A stretch of DNA of 64,000 nt from Janthinobacterium sp. TB1-E2 (lineage in GTDB: Bacteria; Pseudomonadota; Gammaproteobacteria; Burkholderiales; Burkholderiaceae_D), in assembly GCF_036885605.1 (NCBI RefSeq), contig NZ_CP142523.1, positions 5,518,001 to 5,582,000 of the forward strand, in the 5' to 3' direction. The translations under genes were made by a program, and so were the position numbers. Position 1 is the stretch's first letter. The number at the start of each line of letters is the position of its first letter. The notes under the pieces are model-generated. The model saw only the letters and a program-made list of their open reading frames with translations. It was not told where the DNA came from and ran no database searches. Below are positions 18,901-26,124 of this stretch, one piece after another.

Positions 18901-19481
18901 CCGGGGAAAATCTCGGCCCAGCGCTGCGCGTTGCGCTCGGCCAGGGCCAGGTTGCCATTCTCGATGGCGGTACCGACATCGCCGAAGTGCGCGCCGGACA
19001 GCACGATCAAGCCATTGGCCGCGCTTTCGCCCGGGTACAAGTCGTAGGTATTCGTCGCCAGCGCCTGCAGCCACTCGATGCGCAACTCGGCGCGGCCCTT
19101 GTACTGGTTCGTCAGCCAGGCCGTCGACAGCAGTTCGCACAGCTGCAGATAGCCCATGCGGTTCTTCGCCAGCAACAGCAAGCGCGATGGTTTTTCGCGG
19201 TTATCGTCATTCGTGATCCACACGTCGACGCCGACGATGGGCTTGATGCCCTTGCCACGCGCTTCCTTGTAGAACTTGACCATGCCAAACAGGTTCGACA
19301 GGTCGGTGACGGCCAGCGCCACCTGCTTGTCCTTCGCCGCCGCCTTGACGACGTCGTCGATGCGCACCAGGCCATCGACGATCGAGTACTCCGAGTGCAC
19401 GCGCAAATGGACGAAAGCAGGACCGGGCTGCATCGCTTGCTGTGAACCTGCCGGAGCGCCGGCCTCTTGCATTACCATTTC
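15933..19481 (-). CDS. dnaE: DNA polymerase III alpha subunit
   Basis: About 1182 residues, the usual length for DnaE. The N-terminal PHP domain begins FVHLRVHSEYSIVDGLVRID. The polymerase active site carries the catalytic acidic cluster in MPDFDIDFCQEGRDRVIQHV near residue 430, preceded by GRGSGAGSLVAYSLLI. Helix-hairpin-helix and OB-fold regions follow (IRYGLGAVKGSGQNAIEAII; RGKILIVTLDDKSGTVEVTV). It is the replicative polymerase core subunit, partnered with epsilon, theta and the clamp. The ATG at 19481 (MEMVMQEAG) is chosen; a TTG at 19505 is also in frame, and the first family-like residues begin later still. Confidence 0.97.
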   Translation of the reverse strand, partial: EMVMQEAGAPAGSQQAMQPGPAFVHLRVHSEYSIVDGLVRIDDVVKAAAKDKQVALAVTDLSNLFGMVKFYKEARGKGIKPIVGVDVWITNDDNREKPSRLLLLAKNRMGYLQLCELLSTAWLTNQYKGRAELRIEWLQALATNTYDLYPGESAANGLIVLSGAHFGDVGTAIENGNLALAERNAQRWAEIFPGHFYIEIQRGGQANQEAQVRHAVALAAKLGLPVVATHPVQFISPEEFIAHEARTCIAEGEMLANAKRVKRFNDSQRFLSQADMAELFADLPAALANSVEIAKRCNLTLTLGKPQLPNFPTPDGMTIDQFLVAESQAGLEKRLLQLYPDPERREKERPRYESRLKFETDTICNMKFPGYFLIVAEFIQWAKENGVPVGPGRGSGAGSLVAYSLLITDLDPLQYNLLFERFLNPERVSMPDFDIDFCQEGRDRVIQHVKDLYGKEAVSQIATFGTMAAKGAIRDVGRVMDFGYNFCDGISKLIPFKPGKPVSIADAIEEEPLLKERLENEEEVKQLLDLAQQVEGITRNIGMHAGGVLIAPGKLTDFCPLYTQGGDSGVVSQYDKDDVEAVGLVKFDFLGLTTLTILDRAVRYIKQLDPAQANFDLATLPLNDKPSYDLLTKAKTVAVFQLESRGMQGMLKDARPDRFEDIIALVALYRPGPMDLIPDFCKRKHGERFDYPDPRTESILSETYGIMVYQEQVMQMAQIVGGYSLGGADMLRRAMGKKKAEEMAEHREIFRAGAAKDGLTAEKADEIFDLMEKFAGYGFNKSHAAAYALLSYHTAYLKAHHTAAFMAANLSLAMDDTDKIKILVEDSLEICKLTLLPPDINESDYRFTPSGAPPSVSGKKVTQIRYGLGAVKGSGQNAIEAIIAAREAGGPFTSLFDFCKRVDKKQINRRTIESLIRSGAFDCLKVDRAILLASVAFAMECADQAAKAANQVSLFGGDDSDMVAPPEYVKVPLWTDKQRLTEEKIALGFYLSGHLFDSYAPEARRFARTKLSELSPSREPRMMAGVITGLRTQMTQRGKILIVTLDDKSGTVEVTVYGELFDSNRKIFKEDEFLAVVGKVSEDRFSGGLRITAESAFDIIAARVQYGRQLGLTLPATLDAKRIRDVIMPHRAETGLPIAARVSPQGVSCVLQFGDEWKVAPSDELQMALEQMLGAQEVAVEY

Positions 19482-19609
19482 CATCCTGTGTACCGTTTCG
19501 TGCAAAATTCAATGGGGTCTATTCTACCGCGTCGCGCGTACGGACCGGGTATCCTGCCTGGCCTGTCGGGCTTATAATATCGGCTGTTCAGTCTAAGCCG
19601 ATCGCCATC

Positions 19610-20509
19610 ATGCAAGCCATCACCCCAGCAACACCCGCCGTTTCCACCGCCGCCAGCCCGCTGGCCGCCACGTTTGTCAATATCGCCGCGTATAAATTCA
19701 TCACGCTCGACGATACGGAAGCCATGCGCCCCTTGTATCAGGAGCAATGCCTGGCGCTGGAGCTGAAGGGCACGATCCTGCTGACACCGGAAGGCATCAA
19801 TATGTTCCTGTCGGGCACGCGCGAGCATATCGACAGCTTCCTCGCCTGGGTGCGCAGCGATGAGCGTCTGGCCGATCTGGAATGGAAGGAAAGCTTGTCG
19901 AACGAGCAATCGCACAAGCGCATGCTGGTCAAGCTGAAAAAAGAAATCATCACCATGCGCATGCCGCTGATCAAGCCGGAACTGGGCCGCGCCCCGTCCG
20001 TCGACGCGCACACGCTCAAGCGCTGGTTAGATGCCGGCGTCGACGATGCGGGCAAACCCGTGGTCATGATGGAAACGCGCAACGCCTTTGAAGTGGACGT
20101 GGGCACGTTCAACAACACGCTCGATTACCGGATCGACAAGTTTACGGAATTCCCGGCCGTGGCCGCCGCCCACAAGGACGAGCTGGAAGGCAAAACCGTC
20201 GTCACCTTCTGCACGGGCGGCATCCGCTGCGAAAAGGCCGCGATCCACATGAAGGAAATCGGCTACGACAGCGTGTACCAGCTCGACGGTGGCATCCTGA
20301 AATATTTTGAAGAAGTGGGCGGCGAGCACTACACGGGCGACTGCTTCGTGTTCGACTACCGCACGGCCCTGAACCCGAAACTGGAACCGACGGAAACCGT
20401 GCAATGTTTCGTCTGCCGCGCCGTCGTCACGCCGCGCCAGCAACTGGCGCCGGAATATGTGTATGAGGTGTCTTGCCCGCATTGCTACGGTAAGAAAATC
20501 GCCGAGTAA
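19610..20509 (+). CDS. trhO: tRNA uridine(34) hydroxylase (rhodanese-domain protein)
   Basis: 299 residues. TrhO (YceA family) introduces the 5-hydroxyl group on U34 of tRNAs, the oxygen-dependent step towards 5-(carboxy)methoxyuridine. The N-terminal acylphosphatase-like domain (LKGTILLTPEGINMFLSGTR) is followed by a rhodanese domain with active-site loop FCTGGIRCEKAAIHMKEIGY, Cys near residue 201. The C-terminus has a CFVC...CPHC pair typical of the family. The ATG at 19610 follows a short intergenic gap and matches the family N-terminus; upstream in-frame codons overlap the dnaE promoter region. Confidence 0.93.
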   Translation: MQAITPATPAVSTAASPLAATFVNIAAYKFITLDDTEAMRPLYQEQCLALELKGTILLTPEGINMFLSGTREHIDSFLAWVRSDERLADLEWKESLSNEQSHKRMLVKLKKEIITMRMPLIKPELGRAPSVDAHTLKRWLDAGVDDAGKPVVMMETRNAFEVDVGTFNNTLDYRIDKFTEFPAVAAAHKDELEGKTVVTFCTGGIRCEKAAIHMKEIGYDSVYQLDGGILKYFEEVGGEHYTGDCFVFDYRTALNPKLEPTETVQCFVCRAVVTPRQQLAPEYVYEVSCPHCYGKKIAE

Positions 20510-20585
20510 CGTGAACACAAATCATGGCGAAGGGATGCGTGACTTGTTGACCACAAAGGCGCAACACGCATGCCTTGGGGCTCCA

Positions 20586-20615
20586 AGACATTGCAGTGAG
20601 CGCACTGCAATGTCT
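20586..20615. repeat. Perfect 12 bp inverted repeat with 6-nt loop
   Basis: AGACATTGCAGT pairs fully with ACTGCAATGTCT around GAGCGC. It lies 77 bp after the trhO stop. No T run follows on either strand, so it is not a standard intrinsic terminator; it could be an RNA stabiliser or a protein site. Confidence 0.7.
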
Positions 20616-20627
20616 CCCACGCGATGA

Positions 20628-20900
20628 TTAAATAGTGGATTTTTCAACATCGTTAGATATTCCACCAGATACTCGTCCTGCTCTCGCTTCAAACGCAAGC
20701 AAATGTAACAACATTGGATTTACTTGGGATTTTAATAAACACTGTTCGTCTCCACCATAATAATTGCCGTTTGGATATTTTTTAATATCAGGTATTATTT
20801 CGTGCTTTATTTCGTATTCTCTCCGATCAGCCTGTAACCGGGCGGCGCCCGTTGAAGCAATGCATACATGGCAATTCCATGTATTCTGAATTATAATCAA
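20628..20900 (-). pseudogene. Possible gene remnant, 90-codon frame
   Basis: The frame encodes a polar C-terminal stretch (EIIPDIKKYPNGNYYGGDEQ, then NPMLLHLLAFEARAGRVSGG) that reads like protein rather than random translation, but the N-terminal 25 residues do not. No ribosome site is visible. It could be the C-terminal end of a lost foreign gene or a chance frame. I do not recognise a family. Confidence 0.25.
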
Positions 20901-21345
20901 GAGCTAATTGTATTTTTCTCACAGGAAATTTTAGATGATTTTGGTAACAGGCGCGTCGAAGTTTATTATTTTGTGATTTCACTTCATGCTGAATCGGCTT
21001 GCACAGAACGATGAATCTGTAATTGATGTGATAAGCACGCTTACGCAGAAAAGTTGCACAGCAGGCGTTCAGTCAATCTGGCTATTTAGCAACCAGTTTC
21101 GTGATGCTCACGTTGCTAGAATTTCCACAAGAAAAAAGAAGGCTACACGAGCAGGCCGTGGACCAGAAGAGTTACATGGCACATGATTGGGCACTGGACA
21201 GCACTCGGGTAGACGCAGACAATCGCCTGTTATCGCGACGCCTTCAGGGGCGCCACGCTTACGCACATTGCAGGATGATGGCAGGACCAATGCATCAAAT
21301 TGAGCGATGCGGGAAGGCAGGGACATGAGCGGACATGGTGGCGTG

Positions 21346-21374
21346 TTGCCTGACCTACACACCGAACTTATACT
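21346..21374 (+). promoter_or_regulatory. Sigma70 promoter of the O-antigen operon
   Basis: TTGCCT (21346-21351) and TATACT (21369-21374) are separated by exactly 17 bp. The expected start of transcription is near 21381, giving a leader of about 90 nt before rfbF. It is the best promoter match between trhO and rfbF. Following genes are closely spaced on the same strand, so it may drive a long transcript. Confidence 0.65.
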
Positions 21375-21408
21375 TTTCCGCCAGGCACGCTGGCCGGTCA
21401 ATTGTACG

Positions 21409-21420
21409 GGCGCTAGCCTG
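21409..21420 (+). promoter_or_regulatory. ops-like element in the leader of the O-antigen operon
   Basis: GGCGCTAGCCTG matches the enterobacterial ops element GGCGGTAGCGTG at 10 of 12 positions. It lies about 28-40 nt after the predicted transcription start, the place where ops pauses RNA polymerase and recruits the NusG paralogue RfaH. RfaH use in this lineage is not established, so this is a candidate only. Confidence 0.4.
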
Positions 21421-21469
21421 CAACTCGATAAAGCAGGCAAATTTACTTCGTTCAACAGGAATAATAAAA

Positions 21470-22240
21470 ATGAAAGCAGTCATTCTTGCGGGTGGCCTCG
21501 GCACCCGGATCTCAGAAGAGACCCACACCAAACCTAAGCCCATGATTGAAATCGGTGGCAAGCCAATTTTGTGGCACATCATGAAAAGTTATTCAAGCCA
21601 CGGCATCAACGATTTTGTGATTTGCTGCGGCTACAAAGGCTATGTCATCAAGGAATATTTCGCCAATTATTTCCTGCACACGTCGGACGTGACGTTCGAT
21701 ATGGAGAATAATCAGATGGAAGTGCATGCGCGCAACGCTGAGCCCTGGAAGGTTACGCTGGTCGATACCGGCGACGAAACCATGACCGGCGGGCGCCTGA
21801 AGCGCGTTCAGCCCTACCTGGAAGGCGAAGAGGCGTTCTGCTTCACCTACGGCGATGGCGTGAGCGATGTTAATATTACCGAATCGATCGCCTTCCACAA
21901 AGCGCACGGCAAACTCGCCACCTTGACCGCGACCCAGCCGCCAGGCCGTTTTGGCGCGCTGAATCTGGATGGCAACAAGATCAACAGTTTCCAGGAAAAA
22001 CCACAGGGCGATGGCGCCTGGATCAACGGCGGCTATTTCGTGCTGTCGCCGCAAGTCATCGACTATATTGCCGAGGACAGCACCGTGTGGGAAAAGCAGC
22101 CATTGGAGCGCCTCGCCCAAGAAGGCCAGCTCGATGCCTACTTCCATCACGGATTCTGGCAACCGATGGATACCTTGCGCGACAAGGTGCATCTGGAAGA
22201 GCTGTGGCAATCGGGCAAGGCGCCCTGGAAGGCGGTTTGA
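21470..22240 (+). CDS. rfbF: Glucose-1-phosphate cytidylyltransferase
   Basis: 256 residues. It makes CDP-glucose from CTP and glucose-1-phosphate, the first step to CDP-3,6-dideoxyhexoses. The nucleotidyltransferase N-terminus MKAVILAGGLGTRISEETHT is followed by KPKPMIEIGGKPILWHIM, and a catalytic Asp lies in YGDGVSDVNI. The ATG at 21470 follows AGGA and is the standard family start. It opens the O-antigen operon, and its stop overlaps the rfbG start (TGATG at 22238). Confidence 0.95.
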   Translation: MKAVILAGGLGTRISEETHTKPKPMIEIGGKPILWHIMKSYSSHGINDFVICCGYKGYVIKEYFANYFLHTSDVTFDMENNQMEVHARNAEPWKVTLVDTGDETMTGGRLKRVQPYLEGEEAFCFTYGDGVSDVNITESIAFHKAHGKLATLTATQPPGRFGALNLDGNKINSFQEKPQGDGAWINGGYFVLSPQVIDYIAEDSTVWEKQPLERLAQEGQLDAYFHHGFWQPMDTLRDKVHLEELWQSGKAPWKAV

Positions 22241-23307
22241 TGAATCCCGCATTCTGGCAAGGGAAGCGCGTTTTCCTCACCGGCCATACCGGCTTCAAGG
22301 GTGGCTGGCTGAGCCTGTGGCTGCAACAGCTTGGCGCCGACGTGACCGGTTACGCGCTGGAAGCGCCCACCACGCCCAGCCTGTTTGAGGTCGCCAATGT
22401 CGCGCACGGCATGCAATCGATCATCGGCGACGTGCGCGATGGTGAAGCCGTCAAGCGCGCCATGGCGATCGCGCGCCCGGACATCGTGATTCACATGGCG
22501 GCACAGCCACTGGTGCGCTACTCGTACGTGAACCCGGTGGAAACGTATGCCACCAACGTCATGGGCGTGGTGAATGTGCTTGAAGCCGTGCGCGCCACGC
22601 CTGGCGTGCGCGCGGTGGTCAATGTCACCAGCGACAAGTGTTACGAAAACCGCGAGTGGCCCTGGGGCTACCGTGAAAACGAAGCGATGGGCGGCTACGA
22701 TCCCTACAGCAACAGCAAGGGCTGCGCCGAACTCGTCACGGCTGGCTATCGCAGTTCCTTCTTCCATGCGGACAAATACGCCGAGCACGGCATTGCCCTG
22801 GGCAGCGGCCGCGCCGGCAACGTCATCGGTGGTGGCGACTGGGCGCTGGATCGATTGATTCCCGACATGCTGCGCGCCATTGGCGCCGGCGAGCCGGTGA
22901 TGATCCGCAATCCTCACGCCATCCGTCCGTGGCAACACGTGCTCGAGCCGCTGAGCGGTTATCTGACGCTGGCGGAAAAACTGTACACGGAAGGCCCCGT
23001 GCATGCCGAGGGCTGGAACTTCGGCCCGCACGATACCGATGCCAAGCCCGTCGAATGGATCATCGAGCGCATGACGCAGGAGTGGGGCGCCGGCGCCTCC
23101 TGGTCGCTCGATGGCCAGGACCATCCACACGAAGCTACCTATCTGAAGCTCGATTGTTCCAAGGCGCGCGGCCAGCTGGGCTGGCATCCGCGTTGGGATA
23201 TCGGCCAGACCATCGCCAACATCGTCGAATGGCATAAAGCCTGCGACCAGGGCGCCGACATGCGTGCAATGACGCTGGCGCAAATCACGACTTATCAAAA
23301 TACTTAA
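22240..23307 (+). CDS. rfbG: CDP-glucose 4,6-dehydratase
   Basis: 355 residues of the extended short-chain dehydrogenase family. The NAD-binding motif is TGHTGFKGGWLSLWL and the catalytic YxxxK is in YDPYSNSKGCAEL near residue 160, with the upstream Ser/Thr in VVNVTSDKCYEN. It converts CDP-glucose to CDP-4-keto-6-deoxyglucose, the substrate of RfbH. The start ATG at 22240 shares its A with the rfbF stop, so translation is coupled. Confidence 0.95.
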   Translation: MNPAFWQGKRVFLTGHTGFKGGWLSLWLQQLGADVTGYALEAPTTPSLFEVANVAHGMQSIIGDVRDGEAVKRAMAIARPDIVIHMAAQPLVRYSYVNPVETYATNVMGVVNVLEAVRATPGVRAVVNVTSDKCYENREWPWGYRENEAMGGYDPYSNSKGCAELVTAGYRSSFFHADKYAEHGIALGSGRAGNVIGGGDWALDRLIPDMLRAIGAGEPVMIRNPHAIRPWQHVLEPLSGYLTLAEKLYTEGPVHAEGWNFGPHDTDAKPVEWIIERMTQEWGAGASWSLDGQDHPHEATYLKLDCSKARGQLGWHPRWDIGQTIANIVEWHKACDQGADMRAMTLAQITTYQNT

Positions 23308-23325
23308 CAAATTGAAGGCTGTATC

Positions 23326-24651
23326 ATGAGCGAACAACTGACCCAACAACAAATCCGCGAACAGATCGCTGCCCTGGTAGCGCAATACGGCGCACTGGCC
23401 AGCGTACCGAAACCATTCGAACCGGGCGTGACGGTGATTCCACCGGCCGGCAAAGTAGTCGGTGCGCCTGAAATGGGCCTGATGGTCGAAGCCTCGCTCG
23501 ACGCCTGGCTAACCACCGGTCGCTTCAATGACGAATTTGAAAAACGCCTGGCCAAGTTCATCGGCGTCGAATTCCTGATCACCGTCAATTCTGGCTCATC
23601 GGCCAACCTGGTGGCCTTTTCGGCGCTGACCTCGCCAAAACTGGGCGCGCGTGCCATTCAGCCAGGTGACGAAGTCATCGGTGTGGCGGCGGGTTTCCCG
23701 ACCACCGTCAACCCGATCTTGCAATTTGGCGCCGTGCCCGTCTTCGTCGACGTCGAGCTGGGCACCTATAACATCGATGCCTCGAAAATTGAAGCGGCCA
23801 TCACGGACAAGACCAAGGCCATCATGCTGGCCCATACCCTGGGCAATCCATTCAACTTGGAAGTCATCGTCGCGCTGTGCAAGAAATACAATCTGTGGCT
23901 AGTGGAAGATTGCTGCGACGCCCTGGGCGCCACCTACAACGGCCAGATGTGCGGCACCTTTGGCGATATCGGCACCATGAGCTTCTACCCTGCGCACCAC
24001 ATCACCATGGGCGAAGGCGGCGCGGTGTTTACCAACAATCCGGAACTGAAAGCGATTGCCGAGTCATTCCGCGACTGGGGCCGCGACTGCTATTGTGCGC
24101 CGGGCAAGGACAATACCTGCGGCCAGCGTTTCTGCTGCAAGCTCGGTACCCTGCCAGACGGCTACGACCACAAGTACACCTACAGCCACCTCGGTTACAA
24201 CCTAAAAATCACGGACATGCAGGCCGCTTGTGGCCTGGCACAGATGGACCGCGCGGCCGGCTTCGTGCAGGCGCGCAAGGACAATTTCCACTACATGAAA
24301 AACGGCCTGCAAAGCTGTGCGGAATTCCTGATCTTACCGGAAGCGACGCCGAACTCGGACCCATCGTGGTTCGGTTTCCCCATCACCCTCCGTCCGGAAG
24401 CAAACGTCGACCGTGTCAGCCTGCTGACATTCCTGGACCAAAACAAGATCGGTACGCGTTTGTTGTTTGCCGGCAACTTGACGCGCCAACCGTACATGAT
24501 CGGGCGTAACTACCGCGTCTCGGGCGAGCTGACGAATACCGACCGTATCATGCATGACACGTTGTGGATTGGCGTCTTCCCTGGCCTGACCAAGGAAATG
24601 ATGGACTTCTCGATCAGCAAGATTGAAGAATTCTTTGGTGTGAATTTCTAA
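23326..24651 (+). CDS. rfbH: CDP-6-deoxy-4-keto-glucose 3-dehydrase (E1)
   Basis: 441 residues, fold type I PMP-dependent enzyme of the DegT/DnrJ/EryC1 group. It removes the C3 hydroxyl of CDP-4-keto-6-deoxyglucose. Two signatures separate it from aminotransferases: SFYPAHHITMGEGGAV near residue 225, with His where aminotransferases carry the PLP lysine, and the [2Fe-2S] cysteine cluster in DCYCAPGKDNTCGQRFCCK near residues 253-270. The reaction needs an electron-transfer partner (E3, DdhD/AscD); no gene for one is seen in this window. The ATG follows AAGG. Confidence 0.95.
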   Translation: MSEQLTQQQIREQIAALVAQYGALASVPKPFEPGVTVIPPAGKVVGAPEMGLMVEASLDAWLTTGRFNDEFEKRLAKFIGVEFLITVNSGSSANLVAFSALTSPKLGARAIQPGDEVIGVAAGFPTTVNPILQFGAVPVFVDVELGTYNIDASKIEAAITDKTKAIMLAHTLGNPFNLEVIVALCKKYNLWLVEDCCDALGATYNGQMCGTFGDIGTMSFYPAHHITMGEGGAVFTNNPELKAIAESFRDWGRDCYCAPGKDNTCGQRFCCKLGTLPDGYDHKYTYSHLGYNLKITDMQAACGLAQMDRAAGFVQARKDNFHYMKNGLQSCAEFLILPEATPNSDPSWFGFPITLRPEANVDRVSLLTFLDQNKIGTRLLFAGNLTRQPYMIGRNYRVSGELTNTDRIMHDTLWIGVFPGLTKEMMDFSISKIEEFFGVNF

Positions 24652-24659
24652 ATTACATT

Positions 24660-25193
24660 ATGAAACTAGTAAAAGAACTCCTTCCCGCCTGTTTTCTACT
24701 TGAACCTAGCCGCTTTGAAGATGCGCGAGGTACCTTTGTTAAAACCTATCATGAAGGCATCTGCAAAAATTTAGGCGCAAATCTGGATATACAAGAGGAG
24801 TTCTATTCTATTTCACGCAAGGACGTAATTCGCGGCATGCATTTTCAGCTGCCACCCCACGATCATGACAAGCTGGTTTACTGTACTCGCGGTGCCGTCC
24901 GCGATGTACTGTTAGACCTGCGAAAAGGACCAAGTTACGGCAAAGTGGCTTCTGTGGACCTGTCTGGAGAAAACGGCCTGATGGTCTTTATTCCAAAGGG
25001 AATAGCCCATGGTTTTGTCGCGCTGACAGACGAAGCGTTGATGTTGTACAAGACCAGCACGGTGCACACCCCGTCTGCCGACTGCGGCATACATTGGGAC
25101 AGCTTCGGGTTCGATTGGCAAGTGACGGCACCGGTCCTGTCCGTGCGCGATGAACAACACAGCGTCTTTGCCGATTTCATTTCTCCGTTTTAA
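24660..25193 (+). CDS. RmlC-like sugar-nucleotide epimerase (candidate CDP-3,6-dideoxyhexulose 5-epimerase)
   Basis: 177 residues of the dTDP-4-dehydrorhamnose 3,5-epimerase cupin family. The catalytic His motif is VIRGMHFQLPPHDHDKLVYC near residue 57, and the second half of the barrel has YKTSTVHTPSADCGIHWDSF. No dTDP-rhamnose genes (rmlA/B/D) are nearby, and it follows rfbFGH by 8 bp, so the likely substrate is CDP-4-keto-3,6-dideoxyglucose. This matches AscE of ascarylose synthesis. Its base composition is lower in GC than rfbFGH. The family is secure; the substrate is inferred from context. Confidence 0.8.
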   Translation: MKLVKELLPACFLLEPSRFEDARGTFVKTYHEGICKNLGANLDIQEEFYSISRKDVIRGMHFQLPPHDHDKLVYCTRGAVRDVLLDLRKGPSYGKVASVDLSGENGLMVFIPKGIAHGFVALTDEALMLYKTSTVHTPSADCGIHWDSFGFDWQVTAPVLSVRDEQHSVFADFISPF

Positions 25194-25206
25194 TAGGATA
25201 TCTTCC

Positions 25207-26124
25207 GTGAAAGTTTTCCTTACCGGCGCTACCGGTTTTATAGGCAGTCAGCTAGTCAAACGTCTGCTTGCCGATAATCACGAGGTTGCAATCCTGGTAC
25301 GTCAGCATTCCGATCTCAGCGTATTGCAAGATGCTTTACCAAAGATTAGCGTGCATATCCATGATGGCAGCTATCCCTCCGTATATGCTGCACTAGAGCA
25401 AACTCAGCCAGACGTCGTTTGCCACGTTGCCTCCTTGTTCCTGGCACAGCATAAGCCGGAAGATGTGAACCGCTTGATCGAGTCAAATCTCGGCATGCCC
25501 ACACAGTTGCTTGAAGCCATGCAACAGTTGGGATTGCGTCGTCTGATTAATACCGGCACGTCCTGGCAGCACTTTGAAAGTGCTGCATACAACCCCGTTA
25601 ACCTGTATGCGGCAACCAAACAAGCATTCGAGGATTTGCTGGCCTATTATGTATCCGCACACGGTTTTCAAGCCATCACATTGAAGCTGTTCGACACTTA
25701 CGGCCCCGGCGATACCCGTGCAAAACTGTTCAGTCTGTTGCGCAAGACAGCCCGCAGCGGCGTCAACCTCCGCATGTCACCTGGAGAGCAACTGCTCGAC
25801 CTCGTGTACATCGATGACGTGCTCGATGCCTACCTTTTGGCCATGCACCGCCTCCCCTCAGTTGGCGTAGCGGAATGCTATGCCGTCAGCAACCCTGACC
25901 GTCTGACCTTGAAAGATCTGGTTCAAGTCTATGGTGCCGTCGTAGGCAAAAACCTGCAGATCGAATGGGGTGGCCTGCCTTACCGTCCACGTGAAACCAT
26001 GCAACCGTGTACGCGTCAACCTCGTCTGCCAGGTTGGCAGCCACACATTACGTTGCAGCAGGGAATTGCGCGCATGGAAGCCGACACGCTCATCGAGGGC
26101 TTGCTGGTCGGACAAAATAAATGA
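25207..26124 (+). CDS. NAD(P)-dependent sugar-nucleotide reductase/epimerase (SDR), candidate final step to the CDP-dideoxyhexose
   Basis: 305 residues. The Rossmann motif is FLTGATGFIGSQLVKRLL and the active site includes YAATKQAFEDLLAYY with the YxxxK pair. It starts at a GTG (25207) just after TAGGAT; an ATG further upstream would overlap the previous gene by 44 bp and lies before the family N-terminus. After RfbFGH and an RmlC-like epimerase, a 4-keto reductase such as AscF (ascarylose), or a paratose/abequose synthase, is expected here. The frame ends in the first bases of wzx. Confidence 0.78.
   Translation: MKVFLTGATGFIGSQLVKRLLADNHEVAILVRQHSDLSVLQDALPKISVHIHDGSYPSVYAALEQTQPDVVCHVASLFLAQHKPEDVNRLIESNLGMPTQLLEAMQQLGLRRLINTGTSWQHFESAAYNPVNLYAATKQAFEDLLAYYVSAHGFQAITLKLFDTYGPGDTRAKLFSLLRKTARSGVNLRMSPGEQLLDLVYIDDVLDAYLLAMHRLPSVGVAECYAVSNPDRLTLKDLVQVYGAVVGKNLQIEWGGLPYRPRETMQPCTRQPRLPGWQPHITLQQGIARMEADTLIEGLLVGQNK

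Larger units (their letters stand above)
20510..21469. other. 960 bp AT-rich interval between trhO and the O-antigen operon
   Basis: No convincing gene fills this stretch. It holds a perfect inverted repeat (20586-20615), a possible 90-codon minus-strand frame at 20628-20900, and several short plus-strand frames (20986-21186, 21101-21328) without family resemblance or ribosome sites. Base composition between about 20620 and 21000 is clearly more AT-rich than either flank. The last 125 bp carry the promoter and ops-like element for rfbF. It looks like a scar of repeated exchange at the edge of the polysaccharide locus; that is inference. Confidence 0.6.

Noticed and set aside
16500..19445. 981-codon open frame opposite dnaE
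   Set aside because: It is the GC-rich antisense shadow of dnaE; its His/Gln/Arg/Ala/Val-rich translation has no domain features, and dnaE is certain.
20986..21328. Short plus-strand frames before rfbF as genes
   Set aside because: No ribosome sites, no family resemblance, and they overlap one another in different frames.
22147..23385. 412-codon frame opposite rfbG
   Set aside because: Antisense shadow; rfbG has complete family motifs and coupled translation.
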